From Cordylochernes scorpioides (lineage: Eukaryota > Arthropoda > Arachnida > Pseudoscorpiones > Chernetidae), in assembly GCA_030710605.1 (NCBI GenBank), contig CP092875.1, positions 67,142,469-67,206,468 of the forward strand: DNA of 64,000 bases. The letters are read 5' to 3'. This document shows, in pieces, positions 42,713-52,406 of the stretch; within the stretch, counting starts at the first letter, position 1; the number at the start of each line of letters is the position of its first letter. The notes beneath the pieces were generated by a model. It had not been told where the DNA came from. It saw nothing but the letters and a program-made list of their open reading frames with translations, and did no database searches. The position numbers and the translations under genes were made by a program.

Positions 42713-42905
42713 TTCCGCCCTAGGCTGACGAGGGCCATTAGCCCGAAACCATGGTCTCTAGGTGGACGCTTTTTCAGTTTGCCAAAACTGATGTTGTGGC
42801 TTTGTCACCGACCCGAGGCCGCTAGTGTGCAGCGATGGTCAATATATGGCGTCTGGTTTTTACGTCTATTTTGACTGGAGAGGCGACCTTTGTCTCTTTA
42901 GATAT
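42713..42905 (+). repeat. Family E repeat with intact hammerhead
   Basis: The ribozyme at its left end is followed by a ~150-bp body (TTGCCAAAACTGATGTTGTG, GTCACCGACCCGAGG) ending in TTTTGACTGGAGAGGCG. Related to the TIR element at 43,820-43,990. Confidence 0.65.
42719..42762 (+). ncRNA. Hammerhead ribozyme, complete core
   Basis: Helix I strand CCTAGG (42,719-42,724); CTGACGA (42,725-42,731); stem II GGGC-CATTA-GCCC (42,732-42,744); GAAA (42,745-42,748). The palindrome ACCATGGT (42,748-42,755) supplies stem III in a dimer, with C17 at 42,756. Helix I strand TCTAGG (42,757-42,762) gives six pairs including one G-U. All conserved hammerhead residues are present. Predicted cleavage is after 42,756. 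Confidence 0.82.
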
Positions 42906-43005
42906 ATAATTATATACTCCGAGTATGAAGATATAGGTTGCCTGGCCGACATTCATAGTTCTTTGAATTAAGAGACACTACGGCTAGGTATAAATGTTTT
43001 TTTTT

Positions 43006-43048
43006 CTCTCGACGTTTCGAACAAAAATCATCTGTTCTCGTCAGGAAC
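43006..43048 (-). ncRNA. Hammerhead ribozyme in Penelope-like repeat
   Basis: Core identical to 4,026-4,068: CTGACGA (43,044-43,038), GAACA/TGTTC stem II, GAAACGTC (43,018-43,011). Confidence 0.75.
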
Positions 43049-43161
43049 AAATAAAAATTAAAGCATTTAGCAAGACGTTAAAGAACATATACTGATCAAA
43101 ATGTATCTTAATTATAAGAGAACCCGAGATTATTGATTATATAAAGAAGAACAATGTATAT

Positions 43162-43472
43162 AGGGGGGTCGGTGGAAGGCTGGTTAAACCGTTTGGTTTT
43201 CGACCACTACGACCCGGGTTCGATTCCCGCATTGGACAGTTTTTTCTGTTTTAAAAAAAAATGCTCCAATGGCCCCCGATTCTTGCAAAAGTCCAACCTC
43301 ACCAGCGAGTGCAAGTAACCAAACAGGGCTCTGGCACATTTGTAAGTGCAAAGTCGAACTGCTTTTCACATGTGTAAACATGTGGGCGCTTACAGTAAAA
43401 GCAGTCGCTAACTACCCCACCATGATTATCATGGCCTGTACCACGTGTACTAGGGATAAGCAAAAAAAAAAA
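43162..43472 (+). repeat. tRNA-derived SINE family 1, young copy
   Basis: 311 bp between 15-bp direct repeats AAGAACAATGTATAT (43,147-43,161 and 43,473-43,487). The tRNA-like head has B-box GGGTTCGATTCCC. Body as in 16,966-17,270; end GGGATAAGC plus A12-13. Copy 1 has the empty site near 4,168. The A-tail and long duplication indicate LINE-type integration. Confidence 0.85.
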
Positions 43473-43487
43473 AAGAACAATGTATAT

Positions 43488-43790
43488 GAAAAGAAAATTT
43501 CAGTTTTAAACTTTGAACGATCTCAAGTCAGGTATTTTAATCGTAAGCTGTCTTTGAAAGATGGATCAACTTTCATCCACTTAATCATTATCTCCTTTCA
43601 GCTTATTCTCTGTAGTAATGATGTAGTGTGATGTTGCTTCGTATGTTAAATATTATATTAATGAAAATAGTTTGTTTTAAAAATATATACGTTCATGGAG
43701 AGAGAGAGATTGAGATTGAAACTATTTTTATTACATCTCGTTCATATAAGATCCTATAAGGTTAAATATGTATAAATATATAATATTGAT
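43488..43790. other. AT-rich backbone, no gene seen
   Basis: Counterpart of ~4,180-4,505. Confidence 0.5.
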
Positions 43791-43819
43791 GGAAAATTTG
43801 CCGGGAGGAAATTGATCCA

Positions 43820-43990
43820 GAGAAGCATAGGGCGCCTCTCCCGTCAAAATAAACGTCAAAACCTGACGCCATCTATTGACCGTCGCCGCAACTAGCGCCC
43901 TCGGGTCGGTGACAAAGTCACAACACCAGCTTTGGCAAACTGAGAAGCGTCCACCTAGAGACCATGATTTCGGCGCCCTATGCTTCTATG
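43820..43990 (-). mobile_element. TIR MITE containing half a hammerhead
   Basis: 20-bp terminal inverted repeats CCATAGAAGCATAGGGCGCC (one mismatch). The interior is the family E body on the minus strand. Next to the right TIR it keeps GAAA, ATCATGGT, C and TCTAGG, but CTGACGA and half of stem II have been replaced by the TIR. Confidence 0.7.
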
Positions 43991-44139
43991 GATATATATT
44001 ATTAAATAATGATAAATATATGGGCGTAAATATATAAACTAATTGGTGTATATATACATTATGCTTCTAGGTATAATGCGAAAAAAAATAGTACAAAAGT
44101 GGAATTGTACTGGGATCAGGGGGATAAATTAAGAAAAAG

Positions 44140-44330
44140 GCATATTCTGATTGTGGAACTAAAAATTGATGTCTTGCGCCATTTGTGGGAATAAATATCA
44201 ACTAAACGTTAATTTTTAATTATTCCAGAATTGACCAAATACCCATTCTTGATTAATCAATAAAAGCTAACTACGTACGCGTTTCGAGCTGTTGGCCCTC
44301 ATCAGCGTGGTGTAAGCCATTTTCTTAATT
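44140..44330 (-). mobile_element. Family A repeat with hammerhead
   Basis: A family A arm leads into a minus-strand ribozyme. Counterpart of 11,205-11,395. Confidence 0.65.
44271..44310 (-). ncRNA. Hammerhead ribozyme, family A
   Basis: Minus strand: CCACG, CTGATGA, GGGC-CAACA-GCTC (one G-U), GAAA, CGCGT (palindrome ACGCGT), A17, CGTAG. Helix I pairs at four of five positions. The core is complete and the cleavage triplet is GUA. Confidence 0.75.
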
Positions 44331-44620
44331 CCAGAGATAAGTTTCTTTTTTTAAAATTAATTCAGACATGAAAACCCTTCAACAGGGGATAAAATAGGAT
44401 ATTTTATTCCGTGGAAAGGATTTCATGCCCTAAAGCTAGAGATCTGAATTACATTTTTTAAAAAGGAAACTTACCTCTGGAATTCTAATGTTTTCACTTT
44501 AATATTGATACAAAGGATTATTTTTATCGAAAAAAAAATCCCTAATTATACAACGAAGATACACAATATAAATAGAGAATTCATATTTTTCTCTCTGTAT
44601 AATTTTAAAAGGTTTCTAGA
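44331..44620. other. AT-rich backbone, no gene seen
   Basis: Counterpart of 11,395-11,640. Confidence 0.45.
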
Positions 44621-44624
44621 GATG

Positions 44625-44830
44625 AGTTTATTTTTATTTTATTAAAGCAGTCTCAAGCTTTCAGGCATCTCTGTCCTCCTACAGGAGAACTTATTTAAAC
44701 GAATATAACTTTGCCTGTTGCCAAAATGACAAAATGGCACCAAGTGACGTTTTATTCGTTTATTTATGTTCTCCTGTAGAAGGGCAGAGATGGCCGAAAG
44801 CTTGAGACTGCTTTAATAAAATAAAAAGAA
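44625..44830. repeat. Inverted pair of hammerhead-like (CTGTAGA) repeats
   Basis: Plus copy 44,769-44,810: GTTCTC, CTGTAGA, a GGC/GCC stem II, GAAA, palindrome AGCT, T17, GAGAC (helix I four pairs). Minus copy 44,690-44,645 is similar (CTGTAGG). Box 1 has U in place of A6, so activity is doubtful despite an otherwise complete fold. Confidence 0.5.
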
Positions 44831-44999
44831 ACTCATTTCCAGGAAATTTTTAATTATTTGATGTCCAGGAGATTTAAATCAATTCATATTTTTCTCATGT
44901 TTCCATTTCAATTAAACAAACTTCTAATTGGTTAACACAAAGTAATATATACTATAAAAATGTCTGTTCTAGGGACATATCTAGAACTACGAGGTGTGT

Positions 45000-45552
45000 T
45001 CAAAAAGTATCGCGAATTTTGAATTTTCGCGGGTTACGTATATTCGAATTTCGATCTTTTTGTGGCTTTATGTTGGTACTCATGTCTCTCACTTATGCCG
45101 ACAAGCTCGGCCATTTTGAATGTTTACTTAATTGTTGACAGCTGCTTTGCTTGCAGGTGTTTTGGATCGTCTTCGATTTTTACCTATTAAAAAAAATGGA
45201 TCAAAGAACCTGTATCAAATTTTGTGTGAAAAACGAAATTAAGTGCGCGGATGCATTCCGAATGTTGACTGTGGCATACGGAGAAGCTACCTTGGACCGA
45301 AGCAACGTTTATCGGTGGTACAAATTGTTCTCAGAAGGCCGAGAAGATGTGAACGACGAAGAGCGTGCCGGACGCCCGAGCAATTTAACAACAGACGAAA
45401 AAATTAATGAAGTTCGAAGATTGGAAAAACCGTTGGCATAAGTGTATAATATCTCATGGGGATTACTTTGAAGGGGACAAAATAGGTATTCATGATTAAA
45501 TAAATAATTTTTGAAAAACACAAAAGTCGCGATACTTTTTGAACACATCTCG
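45000..45552 (+). mobile_element. Internally deleted mariner (553 bp)
   Basis: Inverted ends CGAGGTGTGTTCAAAAAGTA and complement, with TA at 44,998-44,999 and 45,553-45,554. It is the same family as 60,716-62,027. Copy 1 retains an empty TA near 12,203. Confidence 0.9.
45196..45441 (+). pseudogene. mariner transposase N-terminus fused to C-terminal end by deletion
   Basis: The first ~75 residues match the N-terminal domain of the mariner at 61,867 (start MDQRTCIKFCVKNEIKCADA, then the DRSNVYRWYK recognition region). The sequence then jumps out of frame into the last part of the gene. The junction lies in a GAAGT present at both ends of the deleted segment. All three catalytic Asp are deleted. 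The product could at most bind DNA. Confidence 0.85.
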
Positions 45553-45569
45553 TATAGTATTTATAATAT

Positions 45570-45715
45570 GTGCTATCAGCAATTTTCACGATCCAATGTG
45601 GGATTTGAACCCCGGGTCGTAGCTGTCGCGAAATTAGGTGGTTTATACTACCCCTCCACTGACTTATTATTTGTGTTTCACTTAAATATTTATTTATTTC
45701 AAATCTGCAATTCAC
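45570..45715 (-). repeat. tRNA-like SINE family 2, minus copy
   Basis: Contains TGGGATTTGAACCCCGGGT, the complement of the B-box region of 13,126-13,250. Confidence 0.5.
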
Positions 45716-46245
45716 TTCCTTCATTGTTTTACATAATTAATTCTTTATTGTTTTTTTTTTTAATCTGTATATATTTGTATTGATTCGGCAAAAATGTGTT
45801 GTTTATATTTTGTGTTTTGTTTAGTTTACTCATTAGTCTAATTAAATCGAGCCATCAAGTCATGTTAGACTAATCAAATTCATTGATGTAGCTTTTATTC
45901 TAGAATCATTAAATCAGAAATTCCTTGTTCAATTACGTAGAGTTCCCTTATTCAAGTTAACAGAACTCATTCAAGAGGATCATCGCTATATACCCCAGCT
46001 CATAGCATTTGACCTAGGTAGACCACGCGATTACAATATCTACATAGATAACTCTATACAAAAATTTAAAGTTTACCTTTATAATACTATTTCTCATCAT
46101 TATTGTAATAGCTTTGTGTGTTATAATAATTATAATGTAAACCTGAAGCTGTGTGTACCAACACGTTTTTTCCTCTCCCAAATGTCTGAAAAATTTTTCA
46201 GCAATTTGATATTTGAAATAAATAAATATTTAAGTGAAAAACAAA
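45716..46245. other. AT-rich backbone, no gene seen
   Basis: Counterpart of ~12,590-13,125. Confidence 0.45.
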
Positions 46246-46247
46246 TA

Positions 46248-46350
46248 ATAGGTCGGTGGAGGAATGGTGTAAACCATCTAATTTCGCGACAGCTACGACC
46301 CGGGGTTCAAATCCCACATTGGATCGTGAAAATTGCTGATAGCACATATA
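46248..46350 (+). repeat. tRNA-like SINE family 2
   Basis: Counterpart of 13,126-13,250. Confidence 0.5.
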
Positions 46351-46431
46351 TCAATAGTCTTTTATATATATATATGAAAAAATAGTACAAATGTGATATT
46401 GTACTGGGATAAGGTGCATAAATTAAGAAAA

Positions 46432-46620
46432 AGGCATCTCCTTATGAGGGCCAACAGCCCGAAACGCGTCCGTGGTTAGCTTTCCTTGATTAATCAAGAA
46501 TTGGTATTTGGCCAATTCGAGAATAATTAAAAATCAACGAGAATAGTTGATATTTATTCCGATAGATGACGCAAGCCATCAGCAACTTTCAGTTGCACGA
46601 TAAGGAGATGCCTTTTTCTT
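46432..46620. mobile_element. Family A foldback with fused half hammerhead
   Basis: Counterpart of 13,320-13,512; box 1 is CTTATGA. Confidence 0.65.
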
Positions 46621-47023
46621 AATATATATGTTATATTAAAATATTATTTCATAAAAAAAAAAATTATATTTCATAGATTCAAATACTCTGCTAAATCGAC
46701 CGCCAAAGGTCACGCTTCCTCTATAAAAATTCATTGTTGTTGTTTCCCGATGGCCGGCTAAAACCTTTTGTACATTATGTAAATAAGTTTTTCTTTTTTT
46801 TTTTTTCTTGCGCCTTGAGTCAGGCATACCTTTCTAAAATTATGTTTTCTATATTCCATAAGCTCAATTAAAGCTATTTCTAATTTTACCTATTTTATTA
46901 TTATACTTTCAAGATTTTAACCACGACTGCATCACCAATACCATTTAGTACTAAAAAGAACCATAAATAATTCCATAGCATAATCCTCAAGATAATCAAT
47001 ATATAAGCAGAAAATATTTTTAT

Positions 47024-47080
<57 letters not shown>

Positions 47081-47575
47081 AGAGTTATGTTTTTTTTATA
47101 ATTAGAAAAGAGTTGGCGTAGAGTAATTATTAAACTACGTTTCGGTTTAAACGCCGTAGTTAAATAAAAACAAATTTATTGTTAAAATAACAGTAGAATT
47201 GCAAACCATTGTTCTGAACAAAGCTTTCCGGAAATGTATTTTTGTAACCATAGCAACCGAAACAAGACCAAATACTCAGATGCAACTCAAGAATAGAAAA
47301 TAGATCCATTCCATCAGGACCCCGTTACATATTGGCAAATAGGCCGAGAACAGAATTTTTCGACGCTGATTTTTCCAGATTAAATTACAGAGTTCAGAGT
47401 AGTTGCTTTTTTAAAATATTTCTTCTTTTTATCAGATTTTGAATGTCTAAAAGCAATCTCTCTCCAAGAAAATGGAACTAATCTAAGCCCCATATTAACT
47501 TAGAGAGATAATTTATACTCTAACAATTCAGATGAAGATAAGAGAATAGAGTATTGAGAACATACATACATATTA
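46621..47575. other. AT-rich backbone with long (AT)n
   Basis: (AT)n microsatellite at about 47,030-47,075. Counterpart of 13,513-14,430. Confidence 0.55.
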
Positions 47576-47577
47576 TG

Positions 47578-47690
47578 AAAAAGGCATCTCCTTATCGTGC
47601 AACTGAAAGTTGCTGATATCTTGCTCCATCTATCGGAATAAATATAAACTATTCTCGTTGATTTTTATTTATTCCAGAATTGGCCAAATA
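47578..47690. mobile_element. Family A MITE arm (partial)
   Basis: Counterpart of 14,433-14,545. Confidence 0.6.
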
Positions 47691-48002
47691 CCCATTTACT
47701 TTATACATAATACAAAAACATTATAGATAACGGCTAATAATATTGGTATTTTAATTTTTTTGCAAGTGCTTACAAAATTTTGGGACAACCTTGTAATAAC
47801 GTAAAGATAGACCTTCCAATATTTTTCATCGAAGTAAGAAAATAAGGAAGATTATTTTTTATTTTTAAAGAAGCTAAATTCATGCTTAAATAGTTTCTAA
47901 TATTCTCAACAGAAAGACCAACTAATTCATTATAAAAGATCCCACATGTTTATTTGACTTTTAAATATATAACCTTGTAATATATAAGCACTATTTATAA
48001 TA

Positions 48003-48480
48003 TAACAAATATAAGAACAAAAGACCAACGTTCAATGTTCTACCAACATATTGCACAGACCGGTCACCAATTTAACATAATACAAACGAAATGCCACTAC
48101 AAAGACATTAAGAACAAATTTCAACGGTTACTATTAGAATCTCTTGATTCCAATGAATATAACAGCATAAACAGAAAAATAGATTTACCATCACAATACC
48201 GATATCTCAGAAGAAATCAATAGATCAATTTTATAGGTTCTGGATGCCCTAAAAATTAAAATAGATATATTCCATAAAATAGTCAAATTACAAACCAATT
48301 CAAATTTTTCAGTTATAAATATCCACGCGGCGCGCGTTTGATTTTTGTAAATATTTCTGGTGGTATTAAGTTGATATTATAGTAAGCCCGTTGAAGAGCG
48401 ATTAAAGCTTGAAAGCTAGCGTTTTTTAAATAAAAAAGATACTCATTGTGAGAATATAATTGTTATTTTAATAAATATAT
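48003..48480 (+). mobile_element. Penelope-like element 3-prime fragment
   Basis: A short coding end of a GIY-YIG-type endonuclease is followed by ~240 bp of 3-prime sequence. That contains TTGAAGAGCGATTAAAGC and TTGAAAGCTAGCG, a possible decayed hammerhead. Not present at the equivalent place in copy 1. Confidence 0.5.
48035..48223 (+). pseudogene. GIY-YIG endonuclease C-terminal fragment (Penelope-like)
   Basis: 62 codons. The H-I-A-Q-T-G-H-Q-F-N pattern, followed ~30 residues later by E-S and N-R-K, resembles the end of the GIY-YIG domain of Penelope-like retroelements (conserved H, then E, then NR). The GIY and YIG strands and the whole reverse transcriptase are missing. The assignment rests on a short motif. 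Confidence 0.5.
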
Positions 48481-48487
48481 GTATATA

Positions 48488-48615
48488 AAGAGGCACACCT
48501 CTCCTGTTAAAATTTCATTAAAGTTGATCACTCCTTACAGTACAGAATGTTAGGGTGAAGAAGAAGAATGAGCCACAACACCCGTTTTAACAGGAGAGGT
48601 GCCTTTTTGGTACAT
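48488..48615. mobile_element. MITE family D
   Basis: Counterpart of 15,178-15,305. Confidence 0.7.
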
Positions 48616-48654
48616 TACCACCATCCTCCCGCAAATTTATGTTATATCCTAAAT

Positions 48655-48850
48655 ATTATGATGCATTAGCGCGCCATCTGTTATCAAAATTGGAAACTAT
48701 TATAGACGCGTATGATTCTTTTTAAAAATAATCAATTTCTACTGTCCTTTCTGCAAAGGCCCTCCCATTAATTTTTCCATCGCAAGGGCAGTAGAAATTG
48801 TTTTATTTTTAAAAAGAATCCTACGCGTCTATAATAGTTTCCAATTTTGA
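48655..48850. mobile_element. Foldback MITE, family C
   Basis: Counterpart of 15,355-15,548. Confidence 0.7.
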
Positions 48851-48854
48851 TATC

Positions 48855-49050
48855 TTAAATATACACTCATATGTAGAAAGTCTTGGGTCGTATGTTTATT
48901 GAAGGAGATAGAGGCAATTTTGTTCACACACAGTTATCTCGTGTGTCTTCAATAAAGGTCACTGTGTATCAAACATCTTTCAGAGTTATTGACTGAATCC
49001 CGATATACATACTAAAAGGTACAACTTCTTTGAATTTTATCCGTGAGTGT
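48855..49050. mobile_element. Tc1-like MITE, single-unit copy
   Basis: Counterpart of 15,560-15,757. Confidence 0.65.
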
Positions 49051-49495
49051 ATATCCCACATATGATTTTTTATTATTATCCACATGTATTAGCCATGGGT
49101 AAGATTACATCAGGTCATGAAGGTTGAAAGCAATAATTTTTTTCTACTATAGTTTTGGGGTTCTTTTATAAGTCACTGTTGAGAATTAAAATGTATATAT
49201 CTGTGAATATTTATTGTGTTTATTATTAATCTCTTTTTTGTCTGTTTGACCATTGACCACGTATCATGCAAATGTATAAATTGTAAAATTGTAAAAATAA
49301 AGTTCAGAGTATCAGTGTGCTTGCTTGTGCTTCCGTGGTGACGTTGGACGGAAAAGAATTAACGAGGTAGGCGGCAGTAGAGTGGAGCCTTATAGGAGCA
49401 AAATACAGTCCTCTAAGTAGAGCTAACAGCCACACATATGATAATTCAAAGCACTTTAGTTCGAATATTTATTCTTTTTTTTTTACAAATACTAT
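49051..49495. other. Unassigned sequence, possible retroelement end
   Basis: Counterpart of 15,758-16,205. Confidence 0.35.
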
Positions 49496-49865
49496 GATAG
49501 ATTTAACTGGCGAAACTTCTGGGAGAGGGTTTACCATTGACGAACCAAGACCTCCCAATATTTTTCATCGAAATAAGAAAATAAGGAAGATAATTTTTTA
49601 TTTGTAAAGGAGATAAATGCATTCTTAAATAGTTTCCTATATTCTCAAGATATGGTAGCAGTAATTCATTATAAAAGATCTCACATGTTTATTTGATATA
49701 TAAATGTTTGAACTATTTTCACCCCTGATGAACCAGACTCTCCCATTATTTTATCAATGTAATAAGGGCAGTATAAAATTGATTTAATTTAAAAAGAATC
49801 ATACGAGTCAAAGATAGTTCGAATTTATTATAACAGATGGCGCCCTAATGCGATCATATAAATGT
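49496..49865. repeat. Family C repeat pieces
   Basis: AACTGGCGAAACTTCTGGG and AACAGATGGCGCCCTAATGC as in 16,206-16,740, with one piece fewer. Confidence 0.5.
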
Positions 49866-50093
49866 TTAACACATTTATTTTTAAACTCATTTTGGACGCC
49901 CATCTGAGGAACTCTGATGACGCACTCCTTAGAAAACATGGCGACTGTTATCACAAGATGTAGGTTCTCAATGTTGGTTTCTTAAACACTCGTTGAGACT
50001 TGGTTCCTTTTATCTTCAAATCGTCATAGAAAACAGTCAATATGGGAAGAACAGCAAGCACTGATATATATCATATTAGTTTTAAAACTCGGA

Positions 50094-50396
50094 AGGTCGA
50101 TGGAATGATGGTCTAAACCGTTGGTTTTCAACCGCTACGACCCGGGTTCGATTCCCGTATTGGACACTTTTTTCTGATAATAAAAAAAATGCTCGAATGG
50201 CCCCTGATTCTTTTAAAAGTCCAACACCACCAGCGAGTAAAAGTAACTAAACGGGACTCTGGAATATTTGTAATTGCAAAAGTCGAACTGCTTTTCACAT
50301 ATGTAGGCATGTGGTGCACTTATAGTAAAATCAGTCGCCAACTTTTGTCCACCATGATTACCATGGTCTTGTACTACGTGTACTTGGGATAATTTA
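50094..50396 (+). repeat. tRNA-derived SINE family 1
   Basis: Counterpart of 16,966-17,270; B-box GGGTTCGATTCCC. Confidence 0.75.
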
Positions 50397-50575
50397 AAAA
50401 AATGTTTCAAACTTTCGTGTTTTCATTATATAATTAACTATTATATAAACATATTATATATAATAATAGGAAGGTATGGTTTGTTATTATATGAAATTTG
50501 TCTCACTAAAAATTGTATTTCGTTGATACAAAAAGGTTAAGAGAGAAGACTTGTTATAAACAATAATACATTATG

Positions 50576-51139
50576 TCAGGAAGTCCGAGCTAAGCTACTC
50601 ACCGGAGAGTTCGGTGAAATGCGCCCAGTGACTGCTTCCACCAGGGGGCGTATCCAGACCTTGAATCGGTGGCGGCCGCGCTGGAGGTCATCCCTTCTCT
50701 GATTGGTCCAACGCCCGTTCACTTCCAGTCGTTCCATCAGGCACCCCACGTTGGGCGCCACAACATATTTAAACATTTCCCACTACATTCCCATATAAAC
50801 TTATTAGTATTTTTTATCATAATAATTACATTCAATTATTTATTCTGTTCTTAAGTACGATTTAATTTTCTATCTTATATTTTAATCCTCAATAATTGTT
50901 ACTCGAATTTTCGACGCGCGCGCGTTCTTTGTATTTATTTATTTATGTAAATTTTTGAATTATCCTTTGATTTTTCTTCATAGTTAGGCAGCCGGCAATA
51001 CTGTACTTTTTCTTTTGGTATTTTTGCATAAGTTTATTTTGTTGATATATATTTTGATTAACCTTGTTGTAATTGAATTAAATATTAAAACACAAAGTAT
51101 TGTGAGTATCTCCCTTATTTCTAAATAGAAAACGTTACA
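50576..51139 (-). mobile_element. LTR retrotransposon 5-prime fragment with PBS
   Basis: Counterpart of 17,449-18,039: PBS-like TGGCGCCCAACGTGGGG at 50,760-50,744 (minus), LTR 50,761-51,139. Confidence 0.6.
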
Positions 51140-51149
51140 TATATATATA

Positions 51150-51430
51150 TGTATATGGCGCTCTGCCATCTAAAAAGCACATGTGCTCGTGGTCAGGAGA
51201 TGCCTTCTTTATTTTTATAATCAACACCCGACCCACTTATCTTTTATTTTTTAAAATTGTTTTTTCATATATATATATTCAAAAAAGATGCATATATTGG
51301 ATTTATAATTATGTTAATGTTCCACTATTTCGTGGGGCAACTCGAATCTCTTTATCGAGGATGTTTGTGTTTTTCACTAAAACATGCGAGCACGTGTACA
51401 CCACTCTCGTTCTACAAGGCCAATGAAAGA
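51150..51430. repeat. Family B MITE end and Penelope-like repeat (minus)
   Basis: 51,155-51,215 is the right arm of family B. 51,290-51,430 is the inverted relative of 39,530-39,640, with ribozyme-like core at 51,362-51,322. Confidence 0.5.
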
Positions 51431-51684
51431 ATTGTATCTTTATATATATATATAGGTTTTTAACTTTATTGATATAAACCTGGAGCGCGTATACTTTTCC
51501 TTAATGTTTACTGCTACTTAAATGTTCGCCAAAATCTATTACTTTGATTTACCGAGAAACCTAAATATTAAAACAAACATTTTAACTGATATATAACCAA
51601 TTTGATGTGATTGAATTTGGTATGTAATAATGATACTGAAGCTGACCTATTGGAAAAGTTATTTTAAATGAACTATACACATAA

Positions 51685-52140
51685 GTTATAAAACTATTTT
51701 AGAGGCGTATTATTCTTTTTTAAAATAAAACAATTTCTACTGTCCTTACTGCGATGAAAAAATTAAAGGGAGGGCCTGGCTCATCAGTGGTGAACCCTCC
51801 CAGCGGTTTCGCCAGTTTAATCTACCATACCGCTGTTATATTGCATTTTTGGAACTTCCTTTTATAGGTGACCGTTGTAAGAATCTTGGAATGGGTATTT
51901 TAGAAGAACTATGGACATAAGCTTTTAGGACAGCAGAATTAAATATAATTATAAATATATAATATGCTTCGAGCAATCGCTCTTCCGCAAATATCAAATT
52001 GTGTCTTTTATTAGAACTATAATGTTACGATGTACTAGAGCGCCATCTGTTATTTTAAATTGTTTTATTTTAAAAAAGAATAATACGCCTCTAAAATAGT
52101 TTTATAATTTGATAACAGATGGCGCTCTAGTATATGGACA
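51685..52140. mobile_element. Large foldback, family C
   Basis: Outer arms AGAGGCGTATTATTCTTTT (left) and its complement near 52,070-52,110. The interior includes TGGCTCATCAGTGGTGAACC and two AT-rich fragments. Confidence 0.55.
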
Positions 52141-52406
52141 TAAGTGTTTTGTATTTGTTATTAAGTTTAAAACACATTTAAAATTGATATATTTTATTCA
52201 ATGAAGATCAAAATTACCATCACAATTAATTACATAACCATCACAATTAATTATATATCATAACTATATTACATTAAGCCATCTGTTTACAGTTTGTTTG
52301 GTCACCAGTCCAATATTTTTATTTTCACAGACTAAATTATGAGATTAATTTATAAATGAAATATTATGCAAAACAATTAAGCAAATTTATACATCAATAA
52401 GCTTTG

